Part shown: positions 1-8,700 of the stretch, piece by piece
Position numbering within the stretch: position 1 is the stretch's first letter
Layout of the letters: every line of letters starts with the position of its first letter
Source of the DNA: a virus
Length of the DNA stretch: 34,547 bases
Virus record (IMG/VR): IMGVR_UViG_3300034198_018502
Location: 1-34,547 of that record
Direction: 5' to 3' (one strand)
Program-made: the position numbers and the translations under genes
The notes under the pieces: generated by a model
Told to the model about the DNA's origin: nothing
Seen by the model: only the letters and a program-made list of their open reading frames with translations
The model's database searches: none

Positions 1-191
1 AACCATTTTTCAAATGCTTTAATGGTTTTTTCTTCTTTTATTTTTTTCTTTTTATTTTCCTTTTTTAAATTAGCAAATTCACCAAAAAGAGAATCTAATT
101 CCAAATCTCCAACTAGAGAATCAATCTCTTCTTTTTTCTTTTGTTTTTCTTCTGCTAATAATTTAAAGAAATCAGATAATTCAGAAGACAT
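1..191 (-). CDS. Hypothetical charged protein, 3' end cut by window edge
   Basis: A minus-strand frame opens at ATG 191 (protein begins MSSELSDFFKLLAEEKQKKK) and stays open to base 1, so at least 63 residues are visible and the C-terminus is missing. The visible part is very rich in Lys and Glu with a heptad-like pattern, suggesting a coiled coil. The start lies one base after the TAA of the 453-aa gene (TAATATG), which argues for co-translation in the late operon. In T4 the gene after gp16 is the large terminase gp17, but this N-terminus does not look like gp17; it may be an extra virion or assembly protein inserted before gp17. Function unknown. Confidence 0.75.
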   Translation of the reverse strand, partial: MSSELSDFFKLLAEEKQKKKEEIDSLVGDLELDSLFGEFANLKKENKKKKIKEEKTIKAFEKW

Positions 192-192
192 A

Positions 193-1554
193 TTAACAAT
201 TCCAAGCTCTTAATGATTTGTTGATTCTTGAATCTGGATCATGTGCAGTTTTTGCGCTTGTTAATTTTGCTTTCATTCCCTTCATTCGGGCACAAAAAGA
301 ATCTCTACGTGAACCACCTTTTGGTTGGGGTGCCTTCAAATCGCTACCAGGATGCTCTCTTTCATAAGATTTACGTCCTTTTTCATTTAAACCACCTTTA
401 GAATTTTTTCCTTCTTTTCTTTGCCAAGCAGCAGATGCCTCAGCCATAAATGATTCAAAAGATTTTTGTTCTTTTGGTACACAATTTGGAACTTCCTTAC
501 CACCCTTATTTTTTTTACCAATCATCTCATATCCTTTCCAGCAAGGATCTTCACCTTTCATTTTCTTTGCTTCTTTTACCAATGGTTCCGATTTAATTAA
601 ATCAACAATTTCAACAAAAGTATTTCCGTTAGCATCTTCAATTGTTATATCTTCCTTTTGATATTTTTTTTGATATCCCTTTGCTTTAGGAACTCCTTTT
701 GAAGGAACGCAATTTGGAACTTTTTTTCCATTTTTCTTTTTCATTCCAACTTGAGTATATCCATCCCAACAGGGATCTCCCTCCACTAATTCATCAACTT
801 TTGTTTTTGAGATAATACGAGAAAATAAAGAAGTCTCTTCTTTTTTAAATTTTGGTAAATCAGTTTTATTTTTTAATTTTGTTTCTGCTGCTTGCCTTTC
901 TCCTGGATTATCAGTTTTAGCTGCAAGGTTTCTAATTTTTGCTTGCTTACTAGCTGCCCTATGTGCCTTTGGATTTATTTCAAAACTTTCAGGAAAATTT
1001 CCTGGGTGTGGCATATTTGGATCATATTTTTTAATTGAGTATCTATCCCAAAAATTTCCACCCCATGAGCACTGGTTACGTGTTTCCATTTTTCCACAAA
1101 GCTTACAATATCTAGATTCTTCCTTTGCTTCTTTCATGTCTTTGATCCAAGTATCTGGAGTTTTATGGTATTTATTTACAAAATCATTGTGGAGTTTTTT
1201 TGCACTCACACCTTTGTTTTTCATAATACGTCTCATAAGTTTATCGATAGAATTATAAGAAGTATTATCTAATTTTTTTAAACCAGCTTCTAAATCTTGA
1301 ACTGCCCCTTCTTTAACATCTTTAAATTTTTTATGCTCTTTTTTAGCAGATGCTTCCATTTTTTTCAAACGAGTATAATAATCTGGAATTTCATCTAAAT
1401 GTTGGAGGGCAATATCAGTTGCTAAAATTTTATCTCCCGTATGCTCATGTTCAATAGGAATACCCATCTCAAGTTGATTCCTTACAAAGGAAACTTCAAG
1501 GCGATGCTTCTTTGCAATTTGCTCAACTGATTTATGTGGCTTTAGTTTATCCAA
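193..1554 (-). CDS. 453-aa multidomain protein (DUF5661-like N-terminus, DPCW repeats, DUF6321-like C-terminus)
   Basis: The only start that keeps the N-terminal domain is TTG at 1554; an in-frame TAA lies a few codons upstream, and the first ATG (residue 30) would truncate the domain. Residues 1-70 resemble DUF5661, with the motif EHEHTGDKILATDIALQHLDEIPDYYTRL. Cysteines at about 150, 153 and 162 (CKLCG...QC) could bind metal. Two near copies of a DPCW-GY-x-G-K-GK-VPNCVP motif lie at about 260-284 and 336-360. Residues 377-453 (AWQRKEGKNSKGGLNEKG...SFCARMKGMK) look like the phage DUF6321 family. It is Lys-rich throughout and sits between gp16 and where gp17 would be expected. Family names are from memory; biochemical role unknown. 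Confidence 0.85.
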   Translation of the reverse strand: MDKLKPHKSVEQIAKKHRLEVSFVRNQLEMGIPIEHEHTGDKILATDIALQHLDEIPDYYTRLKKMEASAKKEHKKFKDVKEGAVQDLEAGLKKLDNTSYNSIDKLMRRIMKNKGVSAKKLHNDFVNKYHKTPDTWIKDMKEAKEESRYCKLCGKMETRNQCSWGGNFWDRYSIKKYDPNMPHPGNFPESFEINPKAHRAASKQAKIRNLAAKTDNPGERQAAETKLKNKTDLPKFKKEETSLFSRIISKTKVDELVEGDPCWDGYTQVGMKKKNGKKVPNCVPSKGVPKAKGYQKKYQKEDITIEDANGNTFVEIVDLIKSEPLVKEAKKMKGEDPCWKGYEMIGKKNKGGKEVPNCVPKEQKSFESFMAEASAAWQRKEGKNSKGGLNEKGRKSYEREHPGSDLKAPQPKGGSRRDSFCARMKGMKAKLTSAKTAHDPDSRINKSLRAWNC

Positions 1555-1566
1555 GATGCTATGAGA

Positions 1567-1989
1567 TTACTCTTTATTATTTAGAAATCCTTGTTTAAGA
1601 AGTTTTTGCAACTCAGTGGTTGATCCAACAAATACAGCATTATTTGTAACATTATTTGTGGTTTTTGATGCAGTTTCTTCAACATCCTTAAGTTTCTTTT
1701 GCAAATCAATCAGCTTATCCGTTACGTCACCTACACTTTTAATTAATTGTCCAGCAACCTCATACGCTCTAGGACTATCACTATCACTAGCCAACTCCAT
1801 AATTCCATTGATGGCTTCCTGCCCTTTTTCAATCAATGAATAAAGATTGGCTCTTGTATATTCATAATCTTTATGAATATCATTTTCAGTAGATTTAATT
1901 ATTTTAACTTCCGATTGTTTTGCATCAACGTCTACAATACTACTTTCTGTATTCAATGCCTTATCAAGTTCTTCAAATTTATTTGTCAT
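1567..1989 (-). CDS. 16: Terminase small subunit, T4 gp16-like
   Basis: The 140-aa product resembles T4 gp16 (164 aa), which regulates the gp17 packaging motor at the portal. Shared features are a KDYEYTRANL stretch near residue 40 (T4 DDYGVVRRNM), the DSPRAYEV motif in the central helices (T4 ADSPRHMEV), a long KLIDLQKKLKDV helix, and a C-terminal NNAVFVGSTTEL (T4 QNATVFMGSPTEL). The central part is predicted helical and coiled-coil, as in oligomeric small terminases. ATG at 1989 follows gp15 by about nine bases, giving the T4 order 13-14-15-16. It is shorter than T4 at both ends. Gene identity is firm; activity is inferred from the family. Confidence 0.9.
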   Translation of the reverse strand: MTNKFEELDKALNTESSIVDVDAKQSEVKIIKSTENDIHKDYEYTRANLYSLIEKGQEAINGIMELASDSDSPRAYEVAGQLIKSVGDVTDKLIDLQKKLKDVEETASKTTNNVTNNAVFVGSTTELQKLLKQGFLNNKE

Positions 1990-1998
1990 GTTAAATTA

Positions 1999-2796
1999 CT
2001 AAATGTCAGATTGTGTTGTTGGACTATAAGTTTTAGAGTCTGAAAAAATATCTAATGTTTCTGTATAGCTATAATCATCACCCGGATTTGCGGTGATTGG
2101 ATCTGGGGTAACTGTATACCTCATTTCCCTTTTATTTACAGTTGTATCAGTATCTGAATAAAAATCAACCTGAACCTTACGAATAAGTCCATCAGTTGTA
2201 GAAGATATTGGACCGAAGAGATATGTTTTTGCAGTAAATTGTAAAGTATAAATTAATGCTCTTCTGGTTGAGAAATCTCCCTCATAATCATCTTGAAAAG
2301 AAACACTATTTAAAGTAAATGGAATATCTCTTTTTTCGCCAATTTCTGAAATTAAATCTAAGGTAACTGTAAATGTGGGTTGAAAAAATGGCAGAATTTG
2401 CTCCAAAATTTGTAAAGCATCATCTTCCAATTTTGTAAGAATATTTAACTCAAATCCAATATTGTATGGGACAGGCATATAAATTTGCTTTAAATTTCCC
2501 CCACCAAGAGCTTTAAATGACTGCGTAACAGTTGCCTTTCTGCTTCCATCATACTCAATTGAATTCATTTCAAAGGACATTCTTGGCAAATTAATCTGAA
2601 CTGGTGCATTCAGATTTGGTTGCTGATCAATACGAGCTAGAAATTTTTGAGGTGGTCCATATGCCAATGGAACTTCCATTTGGCTAATAATATTACCACT
2701 TTTATCATCATGCATGATATAGGTATCTTTAAAAAGTGCCCCAAATGCAATTATAGTTTTTTTAAAAATTTTATGATAAAAGTAAGTTCCTAACAT
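1999..2796 (-). CDS. 15: Tail completion and sheath stabiliser protein, T4 gp15-like
   Basis: 265 aa against 272 in T4. gp15 forms a hexameric ring on the last tail-tube/sheath layer and joins the tail to the head neck. Recognisable features are the N-terminal GTYFYHKIFKKTIIAFGALF (T4 GYFYNSSFRRYATLMGDLF), a central LTKLEDDALQILEQILPFFQP (T4 FTRYEDDMFQIVEQILPYFQP), KRDIPF, then STRRALIYTLQF and a GLIR strand near residue 205. The ATG shares its A with the preceding TAA of gp14 (TAATG), implying translational coupling. The C-terminus is Ser/Thr/Asp-rich as in other cyanophage versions. Confidence 0.93.
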   Translation of the reverse strand: MLGTYFYHKIFKKTIIAFGALFKDTYIMHDDKSGNIISQMEVPLAYGPPQKFLARIDQQPNLNAPVQINLPRMSFEMNSIEYDGSRKATVTQSFKALGGGNLKQIYMPVPYNIGFELNILTKLEDDALQILEQILPFFQPTFTVTLDLISEIGEKRDIPFTLNSVSFQDDYEGDFSTRRALIYTLQFTAKTYLFGPISSTTDGLIRKVQVDFYSDTDTTVNKREMRYTVTPDPITANPGDDYSYTETLDIFSDSKTYSPTTQSDI

Positions 2797-4178
2797 TAAT
2801 AAGTACCAAATGGATTAGATTCTGAAAAATCAAGTAATATATCTGCCTGATCTTTAATATTTTTATTTTCTTGGTATTTATTATCGTGCGTATCGTAACT
2901 TTCAAAATGTTGTACCGCATAAGTAGCTGAAGATGCAGTACCAACAACAAGTTCTCCTGGATAAAACTCACCATCATTAATTGAAATTTCTAAAATATTT
3001 GTTGCCTTATCCCAAGATTTAACTCTAGCAGTTGTACTTGAAATGGATCCAACAATTACTTCATTGAAGATATAAGTTCCAATTCCAGAAAGCACAGGTG
3101 GAGAACCTATTGTAATAGTTGGAGCCCCTGTGTAACCAGATCCAGCATTAATAATTGAAATTCCAGTAACAAATCCATCAGTTACGGTAGCAATTCCAGT
3201 GGCGGTTACTCCTCCACCAACTGTTGGAGAACTGAACGTAACAGTTGGTGCAACTACATAACCACTTCCACTATTTCCAATTGAAATAGCTCCAATTCCA
3301 TAAAGGGACTTTTGAATATTTGCAATAGCAGTAGCACCAATTCCAGTGCTACTTGCAATTGATACTAATGGTGCAACAGTATATCCATATCCTGGATTTG
3401 TTAGTATTATATTGCTAACTGATTTTGATCCTGATAGGTTTCTAGTAAATGCAATAGCAGTTGCATTTACTCCACCAGAAGGTGCTGTTGCAATTGAAAC
3501 TGTTGGTGGAGTTAGATAATTATATCCATCATTAGTTAATGATATACTTTGAACAAACCCAGTTGTTAGTCCTGCTGTTGCAGTAGCTAAAACACCAGAA
3601 GAAATTAATTGTAAAGATGTAATATAACCTTGATCTTCAATAGTTCTATCAACTTCATCAATTGAAGTATCAATAACTTCATCTTCATATTCAAAGAGTT
3701 CGCAGTTTAGTTCATAGACATATAATTTTCCAAGTTGATAAAATGGTTTCTCATGTTCAACAAATTTAACTTCAAATAATCTTTGTCCGAGTGGGAAATA
3801 AATTAAATCACCTTCTCTTGGTCTTGAAGCTAATACTATTTCCTCACTATCCATTGAAGCTAAAAATGGAGCAATAAAATCTTCAAACCTATCTTTTGAA
3901 ATAACAATATTCAAATCATCACGAAGACTCATTCCAAATTTTGTTAAAATATCTCCAGATCCAGCATACCCTTCATAAGTATTAACATATGCCTCTATAG
4001 CAAAATTATCATCAAATTTGGAAGAAGTAACTTCTTTAATGATAAGGTGTTCATTTACAAACTTTCTTGGTATGTAAATTACCTCCACACCAAAAATTTT
4101 CAAATGTTCATTGATTAAATCTTGAACAAGTCTTTGTTCGGCTGGTGATCCTTGAAGAAAGTAGGGATTAAGTGCCAT
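2796..4178 (-). CDS. 14: Neck protein, T4 gp14-like, with glycine-tyrosine repeat insertion
   Basis: 460 aa against 256 in T4 gp14, the neck protein that with gp13 closes the filled head. Residues 1-170 carry the gp14 signature: FGVEVIYIPRKFVNEHL (T4 RGVECYYVPREYVNTDL), YVNTYEGYAGSGDILTKFGM (T4 [20 protein letters not shown]), and REGDLIYFPLGQRLFEV followed by PFYQLGK. The C-terminus ends FSESNPFGTY, like the T4 'FESSPFD' tail. Between them, residues about 207-360 hold four tandem repeats of about 40 aa of the type I-x-NxGxGYxxxPTVxI...GxxATAIA, which T4 lacks and which account for most of the extra length. Coupled by TAATG to gp13 upstream and gp15 downstream. Confidence 0.92.
   Translation of the reverse strand: MALNPYFLQGSPAEQRLVQDLINEHLKIFGVEVIYIPRKFVNEHLIIKEVTSSKFDDNFAIEAYVNTYEGYAGSGDILTKFGMSLRDDLNIVISKDRFEDFIAPFLASMDSEEIVLASRPREGDLIYFPLGQRLFEVKFVEHEKPFYQLGKLYVYELNCELFEYEDEVIDTSIDEVDRTIEDQGYITSLQLISSGVLATATAGLTTGFVQSISLTNDGYNYLTPPTVSIATAPSGGVNATAIAFTRNLSGSKSVSNIILTNPGYGYTVAPLVSIASSTGIGATAIANIQKSLYGIGAISIGNSGSGYVVAPTVTFSSPTVGGGVTATGIATVTDGFVTGISIINAGSGYTGAPTITIGSPPVLSGIGTYIFNEVIVGSISSTTARVKSWDKATNILEISINDGEFYPGELVVGTASSATYAVQHFESYDTHDNKYQENKNIKDQADILLDFSESNPFGTY
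3100..3560 (-). repeat. Four tandem GYxxxPTV-type coding repeats inside gp14
   Basis: This stretch encodes repeats with tyrosine-containing turns DGYNYLTPPTVSI, PGYGYTVAPLVSI, GSGYVVAPTVTF and GSGYTGAPTITI, each followed by a Gly/Ala/Thr-rich strand such as GVNATAIAF or GVTATGIATV. The unit is about 40 residues. The same motif appears in gp8 and in both giant virion proteins in this window. A beta-rich decoration or fibre-like fold is my inference. Confidence 0.85.
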
Positions 4179-5038
4179 TATCCAATAGAGTCGTAAGGAG
4201 GCATTTCGTAGTCCATAGACATTCTGCTCATAATATCATCGATTTCTCTTTGAGCATCTTCATAGAGTTCTCTACCATTCAATTCAATACCACCAGGAAG
4301 TTTTACTCCTTTAAATTTAATCAAATTCTGTCCCCACTGCCTCTTAATTAAAGCAGTCAAGTATCTTTTAACAAAACGATCATTATAAACTTTAGTAAAA
4401 TCATTTGGATCCAAAATCCTATAACAGTCGATAACAAAAAATGTTCCGAGAGGAGCATATCCCCAATCAATATCCAAATACAATCTATTTTGTCGTATAT
4501 TAAATCTAATTTGTTTATCCGTTTCTAATAGGAAATTGATATCTTCCAAATATGATTTAACCATTGAATATTGTAAAAGTTCAACAGAATTGAAATAATA
4601 CAAATCATTCAAAAATAACTGATATTTAATACTAAACATTCCTCCAGAAATTGTACTAGTATCAAATTTATAAATTTTTTCAATTCCAATTACACTATCT
4701 GGAACTTGAATAAAATTGGAATTTTCGTAGAAATTAAAAGTTGTTGTAATTCCTGCAATATTTGCTGTTCCTGTTGTAGTGACTATTCCTACTCCAGTTT
4801 TTGAAACTGATCCACCAGTTTGATTGAGTCCACGACCTCTGTTAATATCATCCTGACTAACTTGGTATTTTAGATACATCCTCTCAACGCCGTCGTAGTG
4901 CCTCTCCTGGAACATCTGGAGGGCGTCATCTACTAGATCGTCTATTTGATCGTCATCTACGTTAATCTCCAATACAGGGTATCCTAGACGCCTTAGACAG
5001 TAATCTATGAGTCCTTGACGACTTGATGGTTTAGACAT
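4178..5038 (-). CDS. 13: Neck protein, T4 gp13-like
   Basis: 286 aa against 309 in T4 gp13, which binds the portal after DNA packaging. The N-terminus LIDYCLRRLGYPVLEINVDDDQIDDLVDDALQMFQERHYDGVER matches T4 ([44 protein letters not shown]) and the C-terminus FVKRYLTALIKRQWGQNLIKFKGVKLPGGIELNGRELYEDA matches T4 [43 protein letters not shown]. The middle is divergent. ATG overlaps the TAA of the upstream 113-aa gene, and its own stop overlaps the gp14 start. It presumably acts at the head-tail junction with gp14 and gp15. Confidence 0.93.
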   Translation of the reverse strand: MSKPSSRQGLIDYCLRRLGYPVLEINVDDDQIDDLVDDALQMFQERHYDGVERMYLKYQVSQDDINRGRGLNQTGGSVSKTGVGIVTTTGTANIAGITTTFNFYENSNFIQVPDSVIGIEKIYKFDTSTISGGMFSIKYQLFLNDLYYFNSVELLQYSMVKSYLEDINFLLETDKQIRFNIRQNRLYLDIDWGYAPLGTFFVIDCYRILDPNDFTKVYNDRFVKRYLTALIKRQWGQNLIKFKGVKLPGGIELNGRELYEDAQREIDDIMSRMSMDYEMPPYDSIG

Positions 5039-5379
5039 TAGTTAGTAGCCCCTTCTCTTACAAGTGCCATACCTTCAACTACTCTAGTTTTAACAGAATT
5101 TGCACTAACAATTACAATATCGTAAATATATCTTCCAGGCTTAATTTGGGAAATTGCCGTCGCTGACATTCCAATTGCAATCGTTCCTTCAGAAGAACTG
5201 GCGATTGAAACATTAAATCCATATGATGTAGAACTACTAGAATATTTTCTCATTCGAGAACTTACTCCATATCCAGTAAGATTTAACGCAGAATTATCAG
5301 AAGAATTTGCTAAGTTAAATGTCTGGGAAAAATCTGCACCAGTATTTATTACTATATTGCTGACGTATACTGCAGCCAT
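5038..5379 (-). CDS. Small virion-structural candidate, 113 aa
   Basis: First gene of the neck operon. ATG 5379 lies 24 bases downstream of a perfect late-promoter sequence. The protein is beta-rich: NIVINTGADFSQTFNL near the start, a middle LTGYGVSSRMRKYSSS, then ISQIKPGRYIYDIVIVS and a final VVEGMALVREGATN. This strand pattern resembles the N-terminal domain of baseplate or receptor-binding upper proteins (BppU-N type), but that is a weak resemblance from memory. Its coupling to gp13 by TAATG and late promoter make a structural role likely. No T4 counterpart recognised. Confidence 0.85.
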   Translation of the reverse strand: MAAVYVSNIVINTGADFSQTFNLANSSDNSALNLTGYGVSSRMRKYSSSSTSYGFNVSIASSSEGTIAIGMSATAISQIKPGRYIYDIVIVSANSVKTRVVEGMALVREGATN

Positions 5380-5403
5380 TTACTTTTTAGTATACCTAAA
5401 CAA

Positions 5404-5411
5404 TATTTATA
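5404..5411 (-). promoter_or_regulatory. T4-type late promoter for the 113-aa/gp13-gp16 operon
   Basis: The minus strand reads TATAAATA, a perfect match to the T4 late -10 element recognised by gp55. It lies 24 bases upstream of the 113-aa start and falls in the short gap after the 58-aa gene. It marks the head of the neck operon. Confidence 0.8.
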
Positions 5412-5412
5412 A

Positions 5413-5589
5413 CTAAACAATAATGTGCATTTTTCCTATAACTTCTTGTTGTTTGAAATAAAGTTTTATGTATGATTTGCTAATATTTTTCAATTGCTCT
5501 ACATCTTCACAACTATCAATTTCTCTAGCAATTTTTTCATATTCAAATAATTTAGAGATGTTTTCTAAATCAATTTTATTTGGATCCAT
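5413..5589 (-). CDS. Conserved-looking small protein, 58 aa
   Basis: A minus-strand ATG at 5589 gives a 58-aa protein beginning MDPNKIDLENISKLFEYEK and ending QQEVIGKMHIIV. It is mostly helical and charged, with SCEDVEQLKNISKSYIKLYF in the middle. It overlaps the end of the 69-aa gene by 14 bases and ends just before the late promoter. From memory, similar FEYEK...REID proteins occur in other cyanophages, supporting a real gene. Function unknown. Confidence 0.75.
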   Translation of the reverse strand: MDPNKIDLENISKLFEYEKIAREIDSCEDVEQLKNISKSYIKLYFKQQEVIGKMHIIV

Positions 5590-5785
5590 TTTTTTCTAAT
5601 AATTGATAGAGTAAAGTTTTTATTTCATCAAGTTCATTTTTCATGTCTTCAATTTCTTTCTTTTCTTTTTCTTTACTGCTTAGCGATTTTAAATAATTGT
5701 TATAAGCAGTTTTATCTGTATTAATTATAGCATTAGTTTTACTATCACGATATAAATTTGGATGACCTTCTACTGGTATTCTCAT
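5576..5785 (-). CDS. Small conserved phage protein, 69 aa
   Basis: Begins MRIPVEGHPNLYRDSKTNAI and then becomes a Lys/Glu-rich coiled coil (KEKEKKEIEDMKNELDEIKT) ending in LLYQLLEKNGSK. The N-terminal HPNLYRD-x-x-x-NAIINTD pattern is familiar from short cyanophage virion-associated proteins. Its ATG overlaps the TGA of the 2389-aa gene (ATGA, four bases), indicating coupled translation, so it may be a partner or chaperone of that large protein (inference). No enzymatic motif. Confidence 0.82.
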   Translation of the reverse strand: MRIPVEGHPNLYRDSKTNAIINTDKTAYNNYLKSLSSKEKEKKEIEDMKNELDEIKTLLYQLLEKNGSK

Positions 5786-8700
5786 AGGATTGCTATTGTT
5801 CTTATCGAATCTATTTTTGGAGCAAGTGCTTGATTAGATCCAGACATAACAATTTTAATTCTATATCCGTTAAATAACGGCAAATTATCAGCAGTAAAAG
5901 TATATTCTAAGTATTCATCTCTATTACTTCCACGAACATAAGCATCTGGCAATCCATCATTATTTGCTGGATTAATAACAGTATCTCCAATGCTATCTCC
6001 AGTTGTATCCTTTAGATTATTATATCCTGGGAATAATTCAAAAGATTGATTAGATTCAGATGAATTTTGCTTAGTTAAGCTATACAATACTCTGAAGTCC
6101 GCAGAAGTATCTCTATAAGCACTGATTATAACTTTTAAACCTTTTGCTGATTGATCTAAAGTAATTGGAACAGAAACATATATTGCAGAGTTTGGATCAT
6201 AATTAAATGAGTTTACTCTATTATCCTTAGCATAATTTTGAATTGGATCATTTAGACGATTGCTACCAAATTCCGAATATGCACTATCAAGGAATATCAT
6301 TGGTGATATATTAGTATCCGTAGTTGATAACGTAATTCCAGTTGTTAATGATTTATTTCTTGGTAATGCACCCAAATAATTGGTTTCATTAACTTTAGAA
6401 CATACAATTCTAGGTGTTACAAATTTATTTGGAACATTTAATTGAATTGGTTCAAAATTTTGATCTACAAATGAACTTTCATTTCCACCCATGCTTGTTC
6501 CACTAATGGATCTGATTTTTCCACTTACAAAAGTAGAAGAACCTGGTGTAATTACATTGTAGTATGGAGTAATTGTATCAAATTGAATATTTTGTGTTGC
6601 ATTAACACCACTTCCGCCAAGATATGCACTACTATTAAATGCTAATTGTGGCAACCCGTTACCACTAACATTATCAGAACTTCTATCTGTACCATTTGTA
6701 CTGATTCCAACTTGTAAATAATACCCATCACTATTTGAATAAAGGCTATTAATATTAAAAGTATTATTAACTCTTCTTAAAGATATTCCATTTAATTCAT
6801 ACTTATAAACCTGAGTTTGATTTGTATGTGGTTGAGCCAACGTTGAATCTATTCCACGAATAATCCCATTCAATGTTCCACTTGCTAATGAAGTATACCC
6901 AATAATTTCATTATCTATTTTGACGTATCCAGGATTTGTAGAGGAAACGATACCACCTTCAAATAAATTGAAATTCGATGTATCTCCAATTGAGATTGAA
7001 GAATCATTTACTGCAAGATTTGTTGTAAGTATTGTCGGAGATATATTTGATTGGACATTACTTAAAGTAACAAAATTACTCAACGAATACATTCCATGAT
7101 TAAAATGATTTACTGAAATGAAGTTACCAGCATAATATCCACTAGGTGGCGTTGATGATACTACATAAGTATTTCCTAAAGAAACTCTAGTTCCACTATT
7201 ATCATAATAAACTAAGTTTGTAGCTGCTGTAGTAAATGAATTTGCTTGAACATTTGAAAGATATAGTGTATCTAAACCAGCAACTGAACCAATTGTAATT
7301 ACTGCCCCAGCTCCAGTTCCACCAGCAGACGAAGTTACGATTCCTACAATATCACCAGAAACATAGCCACTTCCAGCATTTACAGTTGTTATTCCAGTAA
7401 TAACACCACCTGTCTGGCTAATTGTGACTGTAAGTCCAGTTCCATTGCCAGTAATTGAATATGTTGGGATATTTGTTTGGTTAGTATAATTAATTCCACC
7501 AGTAGTAATTCCAACTGAAGATACTGGACCACCACTTCCAACAATATATCCATAGTTATAAGTTTTTGTTGACTCGCCAACTTTTCTTCCTGTAGTGAGA
7601 ATTCCAATCATCGTTGAATTTGATGTAGTTGTAATACCTACAGTTAAAGTTCTTGGATAAGTTGTGATTGGGTTTTCGTTCAATGTAGCTACATAACCAT
7701 TACTTTGATCTAAAGTTGGATTGTAGAAGAATGCAGTTCCCGAAGTTGATGCAAACTGTGCTTTATACAATTTAAACATCATATCTTGATACTGATTTTC
7801 AGTCCAAGTAGATCCATTTTGAGATTTGAATATACTACCTAAAGAATATTGTTGTCCATAAATTACGGCTTCAGAATTAGGTAAATTTTTACTATTTACA
7901 GTTTTCTTGCCCATTTCGGCAATCCAAACTTGATATTGATCACTACTTGGAGACAATAATACCAAGGCATATTCATTTCCTGGAGCAAGATAAATTGGAT
8001 AATCAAATTTGAAGTTAGTAGCAACTGTTCCATCGGATGAAACATTTACCTCACTTGGAGTTAAAGTTTTTGGATTTCCTAAAATGGTAGTGGTAGGTTT
8101 CCCCAATTCAACTGTTCTAATTTGTGCTGTTACAGGAGCATTCCCAGCATCTTTGCTTGCAAAGAATACATCTGCGGAAGTTATGAATGCTCCATTGACA
8201 TCGGGACTAACATCATTAGCAGTACTTGCAGAATTAGTACCTCCAACATTAAATGTTTGTGCTAAAGGATCTACATAGTATTCTGTGCGTGTAATTGTAG
8301 TTGTTGTTTGAGCAACATTAACAACACCTTGCGAATCATAATTAGTTTGTGCTGAAGATGTTAATAAACTTCCAGGTAGTGCAGGAGAATTTGTTGAACT
8401 TGAAGTAATAACATAAGTTTTATTTCCAGTCGGAATTCTTACTGGTGGTGGTGGATTAGAAAGAGGATCTCTTAAGAAGAAAGTTCCAAGTAAATCTCCA
8501 TAATTGTCGGAGATTAATCTCAAATCTTTAACATATGCGATAGCACCACTGCTTTGACCGACAAGAAGCATACCCTTAACAAGATATCCAGAATATAGTC
8601 CTTGAGCTTCTTCTGAGAGGGCATGGGTATCAATATTTAAAATTTTACTCGATCCACTATATGAAGAAGGGATACTTTCTGTAGGTACATAAGGATTTGA

